Shown: positions 52,266 to 62,185, numbered from the stretch's first letter. The stretch is 64,000 bases of DNA from Gammaproteobacteria bacterium (GCA_024235135.1 JACKMZ010000010.1:1-64000), one strand, 5' to 3'. Numbers and translations are program-made. The notes: generated by a model not told the origin, from the letters alone.

Positions 52266-55200
52266 ATGCACAGTACCCGGCTTTTCATCATTACCTCTCT
52301 CACGGTGGCTATAGGAATTGCGTCCCCCATCCTGGCCGAGGATGATTCCAAGGACCGCCCCCTATGGCTACGCTATCCCGCCGTTTCTCCCGACGGCAAA
52401 CAAATCGCTTTCACCTACGGCGGCCAGATTTGGCGTGTGGCGGCCAGCGGCGGCGAAGCGGTTCCCTTGACCAGTGGCGAGTTCTATAGCACGAAGCCGG
52501 TGTGGTCGCCCGACGGCCAATCGATCGCATTCGCTTCCAAACGTCACGGCAATCTCGACGTATTCATCATGCCGGCGACAGGGGGATCGGTTCAGCGGTT
52601 GACCGTTCATTCAGCCGACGATCTGCCACAGGCTTTTTCACCCGATGGCCAGACGCTCTACTTTTCGTCGGCTCGACTCGGCTCACCGAACACAGTGCAC
52701 GCCGGCACCTACGTTCTCAGCGACCAGCTCTACACCGTGCCCAGCCACGGTGGCCGCGTGCGGTTGCTGATTCCAACGCCGGCGCTCAACGTCAGCAGCA
52801 GTCCGGATGGCCAGCGGTTACTGTACGAAAACCGCCCGATCTACGAAAACGAGTGGCGTCAAGGCTCGGTCTCGGACGGAGCGCGCGACATTTGGTTGTA
52901 TGACCTGGCCAAAACCAGCCACCGCAAACTGACGGATTTCCGAGGCGAGGACCGCAATGCTGTCTGGGCGGCGGACGGACAGAGTTATTACTACCTCAGT
53001 GAGCAGGGCGGCACCTTCAATGTCTGGCGGGGTTCCATCGACGGCAGTGTCCCGGCCACGCCGGTGACGAAGCACGAAACCTGGCCCGTCCGCTTTCTGA
53101 GCATCGCCCAAGACGGTAGCCTGGTCTACGGCTACGACGGCGAGATCTGGCGTTTGGCGTCGGGCGACGCCGCGCCGGGACGGGCGCCGATTCACATCAG
53201 CCAAGCTTCGCTGACGCAAGGCGCGTTCTTCAGCAACGTCAACGCCTACGCCAGCGAGTTGGCGGTGTCGCCCGACGGCGCTCAATGGGCCGTGATCGCC
53301 CGTGGCGAGGTGTTCGTCATGTCCGGCGCCACCGGCCAAACACGGCGCATCACGTCCACACCGGCTTTCGAGGCTTCGGTGAGCTTCGGCCCGGACGGCC
53401 ACACCTTGCTTTACAGCAGCGAACGGGAAGGCAAGAGCGAAATTTTCGAAGCCCGCATCGCCGACGGGGCGACCAGTTTTCTCGATCCCGGACCGATCAA
53501 TGAAACCCAGCTGATCGAAACGGAAGGCGACGCCCTGCAACCAGCCTATTCGCCGGATGGGCGGCGCATCGCCTACCTCGACAACCGCCGCCGTATCCGT
53601 GTCTTCGATCGGCGGGACGGCAAGACCCTCACGGTGTTGCCTGAGGGCTCGCTCTATTCCTATCAAGACGGCGACATGAGTTTCGCCTGGTCTCCCGACG
53701 GTCGCTGGTTGACCGCCACGGGCGGCTCCATCGTCACGGCGACCAATGTGCTTTTGCTGGACGCTAGCGGAAAACAGCCGCCGCTCGATCTCTCGCGCAG
53801 CGGTTACGCCGACACGAGTCCGGCCTTCACGCGCGACGGCAAGGCGGTGATCTGGGCCACCGGCCGTTACGGACTGCGTCGGGCCGACGACAACGAGGGC
53901 CAGTTCGACGTGCAAATCGCCTTTCTGACGGCACAAGCCCACGACGCGTTCCAAGCGGCCTTGGAAGGCACGGCGACCGCCGAACCGAAGAGCAACCCCA
54001 CGGACGAGAAAACCCAGGCGGATACCTGGCAGCCCGAGATTGCCGGCATCGAGGCGCGTTCACACCGGCTCACCCCGTTTTCCACCCGACCGGCGTTTTT
54101 CGAGCTCAGCCCCGACAATCGCTCACTGGTGCTGGTCTCGTTGGAGGACCCCAACCGGGTGGTGGGCTATCGGATCGACCTTAAGAGCGGGAGTTTGCGA
54201 CAACTGTTCGTGAAACCGTTGACTTCCGCCGGTTTCGCCACGAACGACGCCGGCGACACGCTGTACTCGCTGGGACCCGCGGGTATCGAAGTCATCGACC
54301 TGAAGACCGGCAAGGTGACGATGCGCCCGATCACCGCCGAGATTGCTTATGACCCGCGTGGCGAAATGGGCTATCTGTTCGATCACTTCTGGCGCCTGAC
54401 TCAACTGAAATTTTACGAACCCAGCCTGCATGGCGTGGACTGGGAAGCCACGGGCCGGGCCTACCGCAAGTTCCTGCCGTATTTGCACACCTGGGAGGAC
54501 TTCGCCGACGTGTTGGGGGAGATGGCGGGGACGCTCAACGCCTCGCACATGGGGGGCTACTACTATCCGAAGGCGACCCATGCCGACCAGACCGCCTCGC
54601 TCGGCTTGTACTACGATCCCGCCTATGACGGGGCGGGCCTGAAGATCCTCGACCTGTTGCCGGGCGGACCGGCGGACCGGGTCGGCAGCGCGCTGCGCCC
54701 TGGGGCCGTGATCCTGGCGATGGACGGTCAAGCGATTGGCCAGGATCAGGGAATCGATACCCTGCTCAATCACAAGGCGGGCGTCCCGGCACAGCTAACG
54801 GTGCAGCCGCCGAGCGGCGGCAAGACGGTGCAAGAGGTCGCGACGCCGATCGGCTTCATCCCGGCGTTGACGCTCGCCAAGGAACGCTGGATCGCCCAAC
54901 GCAAGGCGCTGGTCGAATCGCTGTCGGGCGGCCGCCTGGGCTATTTGTACATCGAGGGCATGCTGCTGCCGAACTACCAGCGTGCCTATAGCGAAGTTTT
55001 CGGCGAACTACGCGACAAGGAGGGGTTGGTGATCGACGTGCGTTTCAATGGCGGCGGCAATCTGCACGATCAGTTGATCGCGCTGTTTACCGGCGAATCG
55101 GTGGCCGGCTTCACCAACCGCGACGGCGAAATCGTCGGCCGCATGCCTATCAACCGCTGGGCCAAGCCCAGCGCCCTGCTCGTCAATGCGGGTGCCTATT

Positions 55201-55493
55201 CCGACGGCAGCATATTCCCGCACCTCTACCAGCGCCAGAAGATAGGCCCGCTGATCGGCACCGGCGTACCCGGCACCGGCACCGCTGTTTGGTGGATTTA
55301 CATGCTGAATCGGCAAATCAAATACGGCATTCCGCAACTGGGCGCCCAGGATTTCGAAACCGGCTGGTTCGAGAATCACGAGACCCAGCCCGACGAGTAC
55401 GTCGACAACGATCCCGAAGCGGTCGCCGCCGGACGCGACCCGCAGGTCGAAGCCGCGGTTCGCCGACTGCTGGCGAACCTTGGAAAACCATAG
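52266..55493 (+). CDS. Tricorn-like protease with signal peptide
   Basis: A 1075-residue exported protein. Signal peptide MHSTRLFIITSLTVAIGIASPILA; then two beta-propeller regions with PD40-type repeats (YPAVSPDGKQIAFTYGGQIWRV, PVWSPDGQSIAFASKRHG, AYSPDGRRIAYLDNRR, FAWSPDGRWLTATGG); a tricorn C1 helical domain; a PDZ domain (LGLYYDPAYDGAGLKILDLLPGGPADRVGSALRPGAVILAMDG); and the S41-type C2 core with RFNGGGNLHDQL and the serine in GAYSDGSIFPHLYQ. Tricorn proteases cut peptides produced by larger proteases. Archaeal tricorn is cytoplasmic, whereas this one appears periplasmic or membrane-attached. It is a single gene. Confidence 0.93.
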   Translation: MHSTRLFIITSLTVAIGIASPILAEDDSKDRPLWLRYPAVSPDGKQIAFTYGGQIWRVAASGGEAVPLTSGEFYSTKPVWSPDGQSIAFASKRHGNLDVFIMPATGGSVQRLTVHSADDLPQAFSPDGQTLYFSSARLGSPNTVHAGTYVLSDQLYTVPSHGGRVRLLIPTPALNVSSSPDGQRLLYENRPIYENEWRQGSVSDGARDIWLYDLAKTSHRKLTDFRGEDRNAVWAADGQSYYYLSEQGGTFNVWRGSIDGSVPATPVTKHETWPVRFLSIAQDGSLVYGYDGEIWRLASGDAAPGRAPIHISQASLTQGAFFSNVNAYASELAVSPDGAQWAVIARGEVFVMSGATGQTRRITSTPAFEASVSFGPDGHTLLYSSEREGKSEIFEARIADGATSFLDPGPINETQLIETEGDALQPAYSPDGRRIAYLDNRRRIRVFDRRDGKTLTVLPEGSLYSYQDGDMSFAWSPDGRWLTATGGSIVTATNVLLLDASGKQPPLDLSRSGYADTSPAFTRDGKAVIWATGRYGLRRADDNEGQFDVQIAFLTAQAHDAFQAALEGTATAEPKSNPTDEKTQADTWQPEIAGIEARSHRLTPFSTRPAFFELSPDNRSLVLVSLEDPNRVVGYRIDLKSGSLRQLFVKPLTSAGFATNDAGDTLYSLGPAGIEVIDLKTGKVTMRPITAEIAYDPRGEMGYLFDHFWRLTQLKFYEPSLHGVDWEATGRAYRKFLPYLHTWEDFADVLGEMAGTLNASHMGGYYYPKATHADQTASLGLYYDPAYDGAGLKILDLLPGGPADRVGSALRPGAVILAMDGQAIGQDQGIDTLLNHKAGVPAQLTVQPPSGGKTVQEVATPIGFIPALTLAKERWIAQRKALVESLSGGRLGYLYIEGMLLPNYQRAYSEVFGELRDKEGLVIDVRFNGGGNLHDQLIALFTGESVAGFTNRDGEIVGRMPINRWAKPSALLVNAGAYSDGSIFPHLYQRQKIGPLIGTGVPGTGTAVWWIYMLNRQIKYGIPQLGAQDFETGWFENHETQPDEYVDNDPEAVAAGRDPQVEAAVRRLLANLGKP

Positions 55494-55871
55494 GACACCC
55501 GTCGTGATCGAGCACTGCGGTAATCCAACGGACTCACTCTGCCGGCTACACCCAGGATACGGGGCCTGGACCGGCATCTCATCGCCCCGACCGGCGTCGT
55601 CTTGCTCGTGGTGCTGTTCTGGTCGGTGATCATGCCCGCCATCGACCGGGCGGTCAAAGATCGGGAAATCGCACCGGGCACCGTCTTCGATATCGGGCCG
55701 GCGACCTTCACGCCGGCTTCCTGTTGGAATCAGTATGACGAGTATGACGGGAGAATCCCGAAAGGCGGTGCGCAGATCAGTCGGTGATTAAATTCAAACT
55801 CGGGCTAAAGATCAGCCGAGTTTCCCAGCGCCACGTCTCACCACGGGCGTCTCAAAACAGGTAACAGGTGG
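55494..55871 (+). other. Intergenic region with a possible membrane-protein remnant
   Basis: About 380 bases. One frame (see 55602) encodes a hydrophobic segment that looks protein-like, but neither end forms a normal gene. A ribosome binding site region AGGTGGATG precedes the next gene. Confidence 0.4.
55602..55787 (+). pseudogene. Fragment of a single-TM protein
   Basis: A TTG-initiated frame (open further upstream) reads RHLIAPTGVVLLVVLFWSVIMPAIDRAV, a transmembrane helix, then KDREIAPGTVFDIGPATFTPASCW, then loses coding character in a repeat-like TATGACGAGTATGACG stretch. It may be the N-terminal remnant of a membrane protein gene. No family identified. Confidence 0.3.
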
Positions 55872-56744
55872 ATGAATATGAAAATGTCGATCTATTGGCC
55901 GCCCTTGTTGGCCGCCGTATTTCTCCCCGCGATGGCTCATGCCGGCCTTCCCCGGCTTAACGCCACCTGCCCCGGCAAAATCGAAGTACATGCGGACAAA
56001 GGGGGACCTGTTTATATCGATGGCAAGGAAGCCAAGTTCAAAAAGGTCAACGAGAACTACTTTGAAGCCAAGGGTTCCGGCGTCACCGTCTCGATCAGCA
56101 TCAACCCGGACGGCTCGCCCGATGTGAGCTATACCGGCAAGCACGGTCGCAACGGCGTTTGCCAGTTGGCCGATACAGCGCCCATGGAGAAACCTCACAC
56201 AAACGAATCGTCCGCCAGTCATAACGGCGGTGCGAATGCCAGGGCCCGTGACAACCTTCCCCGGCTTAACGCCACCTGCCCCGGCAAAATCGAAGTGCAC
56301 GCCGATAAAGGAGGGCCCGTTTTCATCGACGGAAAGGAAGCCAAGCTGAAAACGGTTAACGAGAACTACTTCGAGGCCAAGGGTTCCGGCGTCACCGTCT
56401 CGATCAGCGTCAATCGGGACGGCTCACCGGATGTGAGCTATACCGGCAAGCACGGTCGCAACGGCGTTTGCCAGGTCGGCGATAAAACCCCCATGGAGAA
56501 ACCTCACAAGGCTGAATCGTCCTCCAGTCAAATGGTCGCCGTTGCGGATATGCCGCGCTACTGCGCCGGCGAAGCCTCCGCCAAATTCCACAAGCGTCCG
56601 ACGGAAATCACCACCAAGCCCGCTGTCGAGGATGGGGGGATGTACATCGTGTATGGGGAATTTCCAAGCTCGGGCCGGGACCCGGCCGTATTTACCTGCA
56701 CATTTACCAAGGCTGGCAAGCTGGTGGAGGTTGACGACCAATAA
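55872..56744 (+). CDS. Secreted protein with two tandem copies of a ~65-residue module
   Basis: A 290-residue protein with signal peptide (MSIYWPPLLAAVFLPAMAHA). Two nearly identical modules follow: LPRLNATCPGKIEVHADKGG...NENYFEAKGSGVTVSISIN.DGSPDVSYTGKHGRNGVCQ (from ~25 and again from ~128), joined by a Ser/His/Asn-rich linker. A third, unrelated C-terminal domain (MPRYCAGEASAKFHKRPTEITTKPAVEDGGMYIVYGEF, AVFTCTFTKAGKLVEVDD) has two cysteines. Each module has paired cysteines. The family is unknown to me; the last domain resembles small secreted domains with a C-terminal basic strand. The DNA repeat indicates a recent duplication. Confidence 0.75.
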   Translation: MNMKMSIYWPPLLAAVFLPAMAHAGLPRLNATCPGKIEVHADKGGPVYIDGKEAKFKKVNENYFEAKGSGVTVSISINPDGSPDVSYTGKHGRNGVCQLADTAPMEKPHTNESSASHNGGANARARDNLPRLNATCPGKIEVHADKGGPVFIDGKEAKLKTVNENYFEAKGSGVTVSISVNRDGSPDVSYTGKHGRNGVCQVGDKTPMEKPHKAESSSSQMVAVADMPRYCAGEASAKFHKRPTEITTKPAVEDGGMYIVYGEFPSSGRDPAVFTCTFTKAGKLVEVDDQ

Positions 56745-57038
56745 GCTTCGACAACGGACCAGCGGCCGGGAGCCGATTCACACGTCCACCGCGCCGCTGG
56801 TTTCCCTGGTGCGCCCCATCATCGCCCGGTCCAGGAATTTTATCAGGGGATCGACGGTATCAGCCTGCGTGCCTCGGGCATCGTCGGGGATAACGTCAAC
56901 GGCTGGTCGGTGGGTGTCGAGTTGGAGTTTAAAGCCGGCCTTGGAGCAACGAGACTCGGGCTTCCAAGGCGGGCCATTGCCGTTAAATGGGTCCGCTCCG
57001 CTTGGCCAACCGTGGGCAAGCGGAGCAGACCGGGAGGA
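56745..57038 (+). other. Intergenic region with a possible fragment
   Basis: About 290 bases. One plus-strand frame near 56835-56945 reads EFYQGIDGISLRASGIVGDNVNGWSVGVELEFKAGLG, which looks like real protein sequence but has no start and runs out into non-coding frames. It is either a gene remnant or chance. Confidence 0.35.
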
Positions 57039-59051
57039 TCACCGGGGGCACGGCCCCAGGGAACGGGCATGCAAGGCTTCGAAGAACTTCACGTCCTGCT
57101 CGTTCAAGAATCCATCCGGCACACCGAACAGCGGGTCACGAGGATCGTTGGAGGTGGTCACATCCGCGACCCGGCGATTGTTCCGGGCCATTTGCTCCCG
57201 GAAGTAGATCAGGTCCGCTTCATCCACCACGCCGTTGGGCAGGCCCCAACTGGGATCGTCCGGCTTGCCGCCACCACTCAGGTCAGCCGGGCAATGCGGG
57301 ACTTCGCCCTTCTGATCCTCCGGTCCCGTCGCATAGTTGGTCCAACCCGGACCGGACATCGTCTTGGCGTCGAAATTGTTCCGCGAGCGTGACATAACGA
57401 GATGGCGTCCGGCGCGCATGCCGGCGATATAGGAACGCTGGGCGTCGCTCCAACGCTTTGCCTTCGCATCGTAGCCGAACTCCCGCACGATGCCATCGAC
57501 CACCAGCACCAGATTACCGGCTTCACTGATCTGCAGCGCGGTGGGTTTTTGCACCGCCGGCAATTGGACGGTCTGCGCGATTTGCCATTCGCCTTTCTCC
57601 GAACGTCGGGTGGACAGCTCGTAAAACACGTTGGACTCGCCGCTGCCCAGCCAAACGGTATCGTCGAGCGAAGTATTGGCCATCAACGGTTTACCGCGCA
57701 GGACCACGTCACGGGGCAATGCCTGGTCGCGCATTCCCGTCAAATCTTTGGCGAAGGTCGCCAACCGCCGCTGATCGGCGAACAGCAGCGTGAGTTCGTC
57801 GGCCGTGTCGTCATACACCATGGCGTCCGGCGTCTGGCCTTTGAGATCGTAGGAATGGAGCACGGCGGGCTTGTTCCCCGGATGAGCGATATCCAGTTGC
57901 AGTAAACGGCCGTCGTCGATCAGGTAAAGATGACCGTGCCGGCCGGTGGCGATCGGCGTGCGATAGCGCAGGCGCATGACTTCTCGCAACAGTTCCGCCC
58001 AGGGATCGTATTCGTAAAGCACCGAGGATTCATCGTCTTCTTCGGTGGTGGCGTAGAACACCCGACGCCACAGCGGATTGAAATCGAAGGCATCGAATGG
58101 CGCGCCGTTGGGAGAATCCTCCGCGGCATTCTGTTCCTCTTCGCCATCGTTCATCGCGCCCGGCGAGTTGACTTCCACCGTGTCCCATTGATCGTCGGTG
58201 GTGAGCACCACCGTCGGGGTGATCACCATGAAGGAATCGAGAAAGCGTTGCTGGGCTTCGTCCTTGTAGGACAGAAAACGCCACATCGTCCCCTGCGCGC
58301 CCCAGCCGAATGGCGGAGTCGCCCACTGGTCGGTGACTTCGTCCATTTCCGAGGTCTGGCTCTTGAAAGTGGATTGCGTCGTTTTGTCGTCGCTGTTACC
58401 GGTGCTGGGATTGTTCCACTTGACCTCCGGCAGGTTGGAACAACCGTCGGTGACCGCGGTGAGAGACGTCACGTGCCCGCCGACCCGGTTCCAGGCGCCG
58501 AATTCGTTGCGTTCGTAGCGACCGAGCGTGATATTGACCAGACCGCCGTTGGCCATGGCATCGTGCAACATCTCCGGCGTCGGGTACAGGCCCAGAGCCG
58601 CGACCTGCCCGCTGACCGTAAAGGCGCCGGGCGCCGCTTCGTTCAAGTAGGCAACCGTGCCGGGCCATGCGCCCCAGGTCGTCCCGTCAACCGGATCGGT
58701 GTTCATCAACTCGCCGACGTAGGCGATCCGATCAGTCACGAAGTCATAGTTATTCTGAGACTGCCAATCACGGGGACCGTCCATCACTTCGGGCATCCCA
58801 TGGTTGGCGATAAAAGCGAACCAATTGGTGGCCGAGGTGGGGGCGCAATACATGTCGCCACCGTTGGGTAACCCCGGCACGGAACCGGTTGCGACGCGCT
58901 TCTGGTCGAAGTCGGGCACGCCGGACAGGCTGATGCTGCACTGTTGAGCGTTGGCGGGCGCACCGCCGATCACCAGGGCGCCGATCAGCGCGCCGGCGCT
59001 CCCCAAGACCGATGCCGTGGATATTGCTTTTGACCGAGTGGGATACAACAC
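57039..59051 (-). CDS. Secreted papain-fold (C39-like) protein with dockerin-like C-terminus
   Basis: A 670-residue exported protein starting at a GTG with GGAGGA seven bases upstream; signal peptide to ...APANAQQ. The domain at ~40-210 has MYCAPTSATNWFAFI (catalytic Cys), GGHVTSLTAV (His) and VKWNNPSTG (Asn), a C39_2/papain-like triad. The middle is a beta-propeller-like region of the DGRLLQLDIA type. The C-terminus contains two 25-residue acidic repeats, DDPSWGLPNGVVDEADLIYF and RDPLFGVPDGFLNEQDVKFF, like dockerin/EF-hand calcium loops. Substrate unknown. It is divergent from the extracellular nuclease gene. Confidence 0.8.
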   Translation of the reverse strand: MLYPTRSKAISTASVLGSAGALIGALVIGGAPANAQQCSISLSGVPDFDQKRVATGSVPGLPNGGDMYCAPTSATNWFAFIANHGMPEVMDGPRDWQSQNNYDFVTDRIAYVGELMNTDPVDGTTWGAWPGTVAYLNEAAPGAFTVSGQVAALGLYPTPEMLHDAMANGGLVNITLGRYERNEFGAWNRVGGHVTSLTAVTDGCSNLPEVKWNNPSTGNSDDKTTQSTFKSQTSEMDEVTDQWATPPFGWGAQGTMWRFLSYKDEAQQRFLDSFMVITPTVVLTTDDQWDTVEVNSPGAMNDGEEEQNAAEDSPNGAPFDAFDFNPLWRRVFYATTEEDDESSVLYEYDPWAELLREVMRLRYRTPIATGRHGHLYLIDDGRLLQLDIAHPGNKPAVLHSYDLKGQTPDAMVYDDTADELTLLFADQRRLATFAKDLTGMRDQALPRDVVLRGKPLMANTSLDDTVWLGSGESNVFYELSTRRSEKGEWQIAQTVQLPAVQKPTALQISEAGNLVLVVDGIVREFGYDAKAKRWSDAQRSYIAGMRAGRHLVMSRSRNNFDAKTMSGPGWTNYATGPEDQKGEVPHCPADLSGGGKPDDPSWGLPNGVVDEADLIYFREQMARNNRRVADVTTSNDPRDPLFGVPDGFLNEQDVKFFEALHARSLGPCPR

Positions 59052-59359
59052 GGTGAATTCCTCCGAAGTTGGCGTTTGGGAGGGCTTTAGCAGCTTTGGC
59101 GCCACAACACTTATCTATATGATATATAATAATTATATGGCGATTTTCCCCATTCCGAGGGCGGCTTTGACCCGGTTCACATCGGCCTGTTGATCGGTTC
59201 ATTGGGAGCGGATTGACGGGATGAATCAGTCATGATTTTGTAAAACCAACTTGTTAATTTCGTCGGCCAATGAATTATCGGCCTATCGAAAGCAAAGCTA
59301 CCCGCTCTCATCCGCTGGCCGATCGTCTCCCGTTCGACACGCCCTTGTGGAGTAAACCC
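59052..59359. other. Divergent promoter region
   Basis: About 300 bases between the papain-like protein and the nuclease genes. An A/T-rich segment (TATATGATATATAATAATTATATGG, about 59115-59140) is the likely promoter zone; no further gene seen. Confidence 0.6.
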
Positions 59360-62128
59360 ATGGACCGCCGTTTCACCGATCGAAATGTCCTCAGGCTGTT
59401 CGCGACGCTAGTGTTGATGACCGCGCTGTGCCACGCGCTGACGGCGCGAGCCGAGCCTACGACCCAGGTATTACGGGGTGGAATCGCCATCAACGAGTTC
59501 CTCGTCGATCCCAACAGTTCCACCCAGAATTTCGATACCGACAACAACGGCGCCGCCAGCGACAACGACGAGTTCGTCGAACTCTACAACTTGTCCGAGC
59601 ACTCCATCGATCTGGCCGGATTGCAGCTTTGGGATGCCGGCAACGGCAACTGGTTTACCTTTCCCACCGGTAGCGTACTGGCGGCCGAGGGTTACGCCGT
59701 GGTGGTCGTGGGTGTGCAGTCGGGCGGCGCCTTGCCGGTCGTCGCAACCGGCAGTTTGGCTTTCGACGCCGGCCGTGGCTCAAGCCTGATCAATAACGGC
59801 GGCGACGATATCGCGCTCTACGATCCGACGGCCGACGAATACCTCCAAGTGATCTTCAACGGCAATGCGGCCGACAATCCAACCGGCAGCTATAGCGGAT
59901 TTTCCACGACCGCCCAGCGGGTCGGCGTCGTCGAGGATTTCGGCAGCGACAGCGACGGGGTCTCCCTGGTGCGTTCGCCGGCCGGTGACAGCCACATCGT
60001 TTTGCACAACACGGTCGCCGCCGCGAACGCCAGTCCCGGCACGGCCATTGGCGCACCAAGCGGAGGTGGAACGGAAGTCGGCGCTTGCGGCGATTCGGCC
60101 ACCTTGATCAGCGCCATTCAAGGCGACGGGGACAGCAGTCCGCTGGTGAATCAAACGGTGACCATCGAAGCCGCGGTGGTCGGTAATTTCCAAGGCAGTC
60201 ACGCGCTGGGTGGCTTTTACGTTGAGGAAGAGCCTTCCGATCAGGATGCCTCCGTCCACACTTCCGAGGGCTTGTTCATCGCGGCCGATACCCCGGTGGT
60301 GAAGGTGGGGGATATCGTCCGCGTCACGGGCACGGTGACCGAACAATACGGTCTGACCGCCCTGACCCAAGCCACGGTCGGCACCGCACCCTGTGGCACG
60401 ATGACGATCGAGCCCACGCCGCTCGAATTGCCTTTCGACGAAGCCGACAACAACCCCGAATGGTATGAAGGCATGCGGGTACGCCTGCCCCAGGAACTCA
60501 CGGTCACCGAAAATTACAATCTGGGCCGGTATGGGGAAATTCCCGTATCCTCCAGCGGCCGCCTCTATACTCCGACCCAGGTCGCCCTACCTGGCCCCGC
60601 CGCCCTGGCCGTGGCGCAAGCCAACGCCGCGAATCGTCTGATCATCGACGACGGCGGCTTCGATCAGAATCCGGACCCTGTGATCTATCCCGATCCCGGT
60701 CTGACGGCCGAAAATACCTTGCGCAGCGGTTACACCGTGAGCGACGCCGTCGGCATTCTGGATTTCGCCTTTGGCGAATACCGATTGCAACCCACGCAAA
60801 TCCCACAGTTCATTGCCAGCAATCCCCGCCAGGCGGCGCCCAATCTGACCCGAACCGGCAACTTGCGGGTCGCGAGCTTCAACGTGCTGAATTATTTCAC
60901 CACCCTGGACGAAGGGACGGCCATTTGCGGTCCCGATCAGAATCTGGATTGCCGGGGCGCGAATAACGTCTCCGAATTCACCCGCCAACGCGCCAAGATC
61001 CTTAGCGCCATCGCGGCTTTGGACGCGGACATCGTCGGACTGATCGAATTGGAAAACAATCCTTCCGCTTCGCTGCAGGATCTGGTCGATGGATTAAACG
61101 AAAGTGCCGGCGCCGGCGCCTGGGATTATGTCGACACCGGTACCCTCGGCAGCGATGCGATCAAGCTGGGACTCATCTACAAACCGGCTTTCGTGACGCC
61201 AGTGGGAGCCTTCGCCATCCTGGACAGCAGCGTGGACCCAAGCTTCATCGACACCAAGAACCGTCCCGCCCTGGCCCAGACCTTCCTGGAAACCGCGAAC
61301 GGCGCGCGCCTGACCGTGGCCGTGAATCACTTTAAATCCAAAGGTTCGGCCTGCGACGATATTGGCGATCCCGATCTGGGCGATGGCCAAGGCAACTGCA
61401 ATCGGACTCGCACGGACGCCGCCATCGCCCTGAGCCACTGGCTGGCGACCGATCCGACGAATTCGGGCGATCCCGATATTCTGATCATGGGCGACCTCAA
61501 CGCCTACGCCAAGGAAGATCCCATTACGGCATTGACCGACGCGGGCTATACGAACCTGATCGCCCAGTTCATCGGCGAGGCGGCCTATTCCTACGTATTC
61601 TCCGGCGAATCCGGTTATCTGGATCATGCCCTGGCCAGCGCCAGCCTGTTGCCCCAAGTGGTCGGCGTGGCCGAGTGGCCGATCAACGCGGACGAACCCC
61701 ACGCGCTGGATTACAACGAGGAGTTCAAATCGCCACAGCAGATCATCGACTGGTATAGCCCCGATGCCTACCGCTCTTCCGATCACGACCCCGTGATCGT
61801 CGAATTGCAGGTGGATGGACCCGCACCGATCGATCTGGAATCGGCGATTCGTGAATTGGCGACGAAGATCAGCGAGACGAACCCCGCTTTGTTTGTCGGA
61901 CGTTTCACCGTGCTTCAGAAAGCCCGGCGCTTGGCTTTGACGATCCTGGCTAATCTGGCCGCCGAAGCGGTCGCCCTCGACAAAGACGAACTGGCCCGGC
62001 GTCTTCTGAATGACCTCTTGGACCGTATCGACGGCAATCCCGAACCCGCCGATTGGATGACAGCCTCATCTGAACAACGCGCCTTGGCCGACACGGTTCG
62101 TGGGCTGATCGATAAACTGTCGGATTAA
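59360..62128 (+). CDS. ExeM/NucH-type extracellular endonuclease with lamin-tail domain
   Basis: A 922-residue secreted nuclease. After a signal peptide (LFATLVLMTALCHALTARAEP) comes a lamin-tail-like domain (IAINEFLVDPNSSTQNFDTDNNGAASDNDEFVELYNLSEHSIDLAGLQLWD), then an OB-fold-like region (LISAIQGDGDSSPLVNQTVTIEAAVVG, VGDIVRVTGTV), then the endonuclease/exonuclease/phosphatase domain (LRVASFNVLNYFTTLD, FTRQRAKILSAIAALDADIVGLIELENN, NHFKSKGSACDD, MGDLNAYAKEDPI, SSDHDPVIVEL). The active-site Glu, Asp and His residues are present. ExeM-type enzymes digest extracellular DNA for phosphate or biofilm release. A helical C-terminal tail of ~110 residues follows. GGAG precedes the ATG at 59360. Confidence 0.95.
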   Translation: MDRRFTDRNVLRLFATLVLMTALCHALTARAEPTTQVLRGGIAINEFLVDPNSSTQNFDTDNNGAASDNDEFVELYNLSEHSIDLAGLQLWDAGNGNWFTFPTGSVLAAEGYAVVVVGVQSGGALPVVATGSLAFDAGRGSSLINNGGDDIALYDPTADEYLQVIFNGNAADNPTGSYSGFSTTAQRVGVVEDFGSDSDGVSLVRSPAGDSHIVLHNTVAAANASPGTAIGAPSGGGTEVGACGDSATLISAIQGDGDSSPLVNQTVTIEAAVVGNFQGSHALGGFYVEEEPSDQDASVHTSEGLFIAADTPVVKVGDIVRVTGTVTEQYGLTALTQATVGTAPCGTMTIEPTPLELPFDEADNNPEWYEGMRVRLPQELTVTENYNLGRYGEIPVSSSGRLYTPTQVALPGPAALAVAQANAANRLIIDDGGFDQNPDPVIYPDPGLTAENTLRSGYTVSDAVGILDFAFGEYRLQPTQIPQFIASNPRQAAPNLTRTGNLRVASFNVLNYFTTLDEGTAICGPDQNLDCRGANNVSEFTRQRAKILSAIAALDADIVGLIELENNPSASLQDLVDGLNESAGAGAWDYVDTGTLGSDAIKLGLIYKPAFVTPVGAFAILDSSVDPSFIDTKNRPALAQTFLETANGARLTVAVNHFKSKGSACDDIGDPDLGDGQGNCNRTRTDAAIALSHWLATDPTNSGDPDILIMGDLNAYAKEDPITALTDAGYTNLIAQFIGEAAYSYVFSGESGYLDHALASASLLPQVVGVAEWPINADEPHALDYNEEFKSPQQIIDWYSPDAYRSSDHDPVIVELQVDGPAPIDLESAIRELATKISETNPALFVGRFTVLQKARRLALTILANLAAEAVALDKDELARRLLNDLLDRIDGNPEPADWMTASSEQRALADTVRGLIDKLSD

Positions 62129-62157
62129 GGTCGGGATGAGCCGGGCGGGCAGGGAAC

Positions 62158-62185
62158 AATCGGTTCATTTTGGACCGATTTTTTT
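62158..62185 (+). terminator. Rho-independent terminator of the nuclease gene
   Basis: AATCGGT and ACCGATT form a 7-bp stem around TCATTTTGG, followed by a run of T, 29 bases after the stop codon. Confidence 0.85.
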
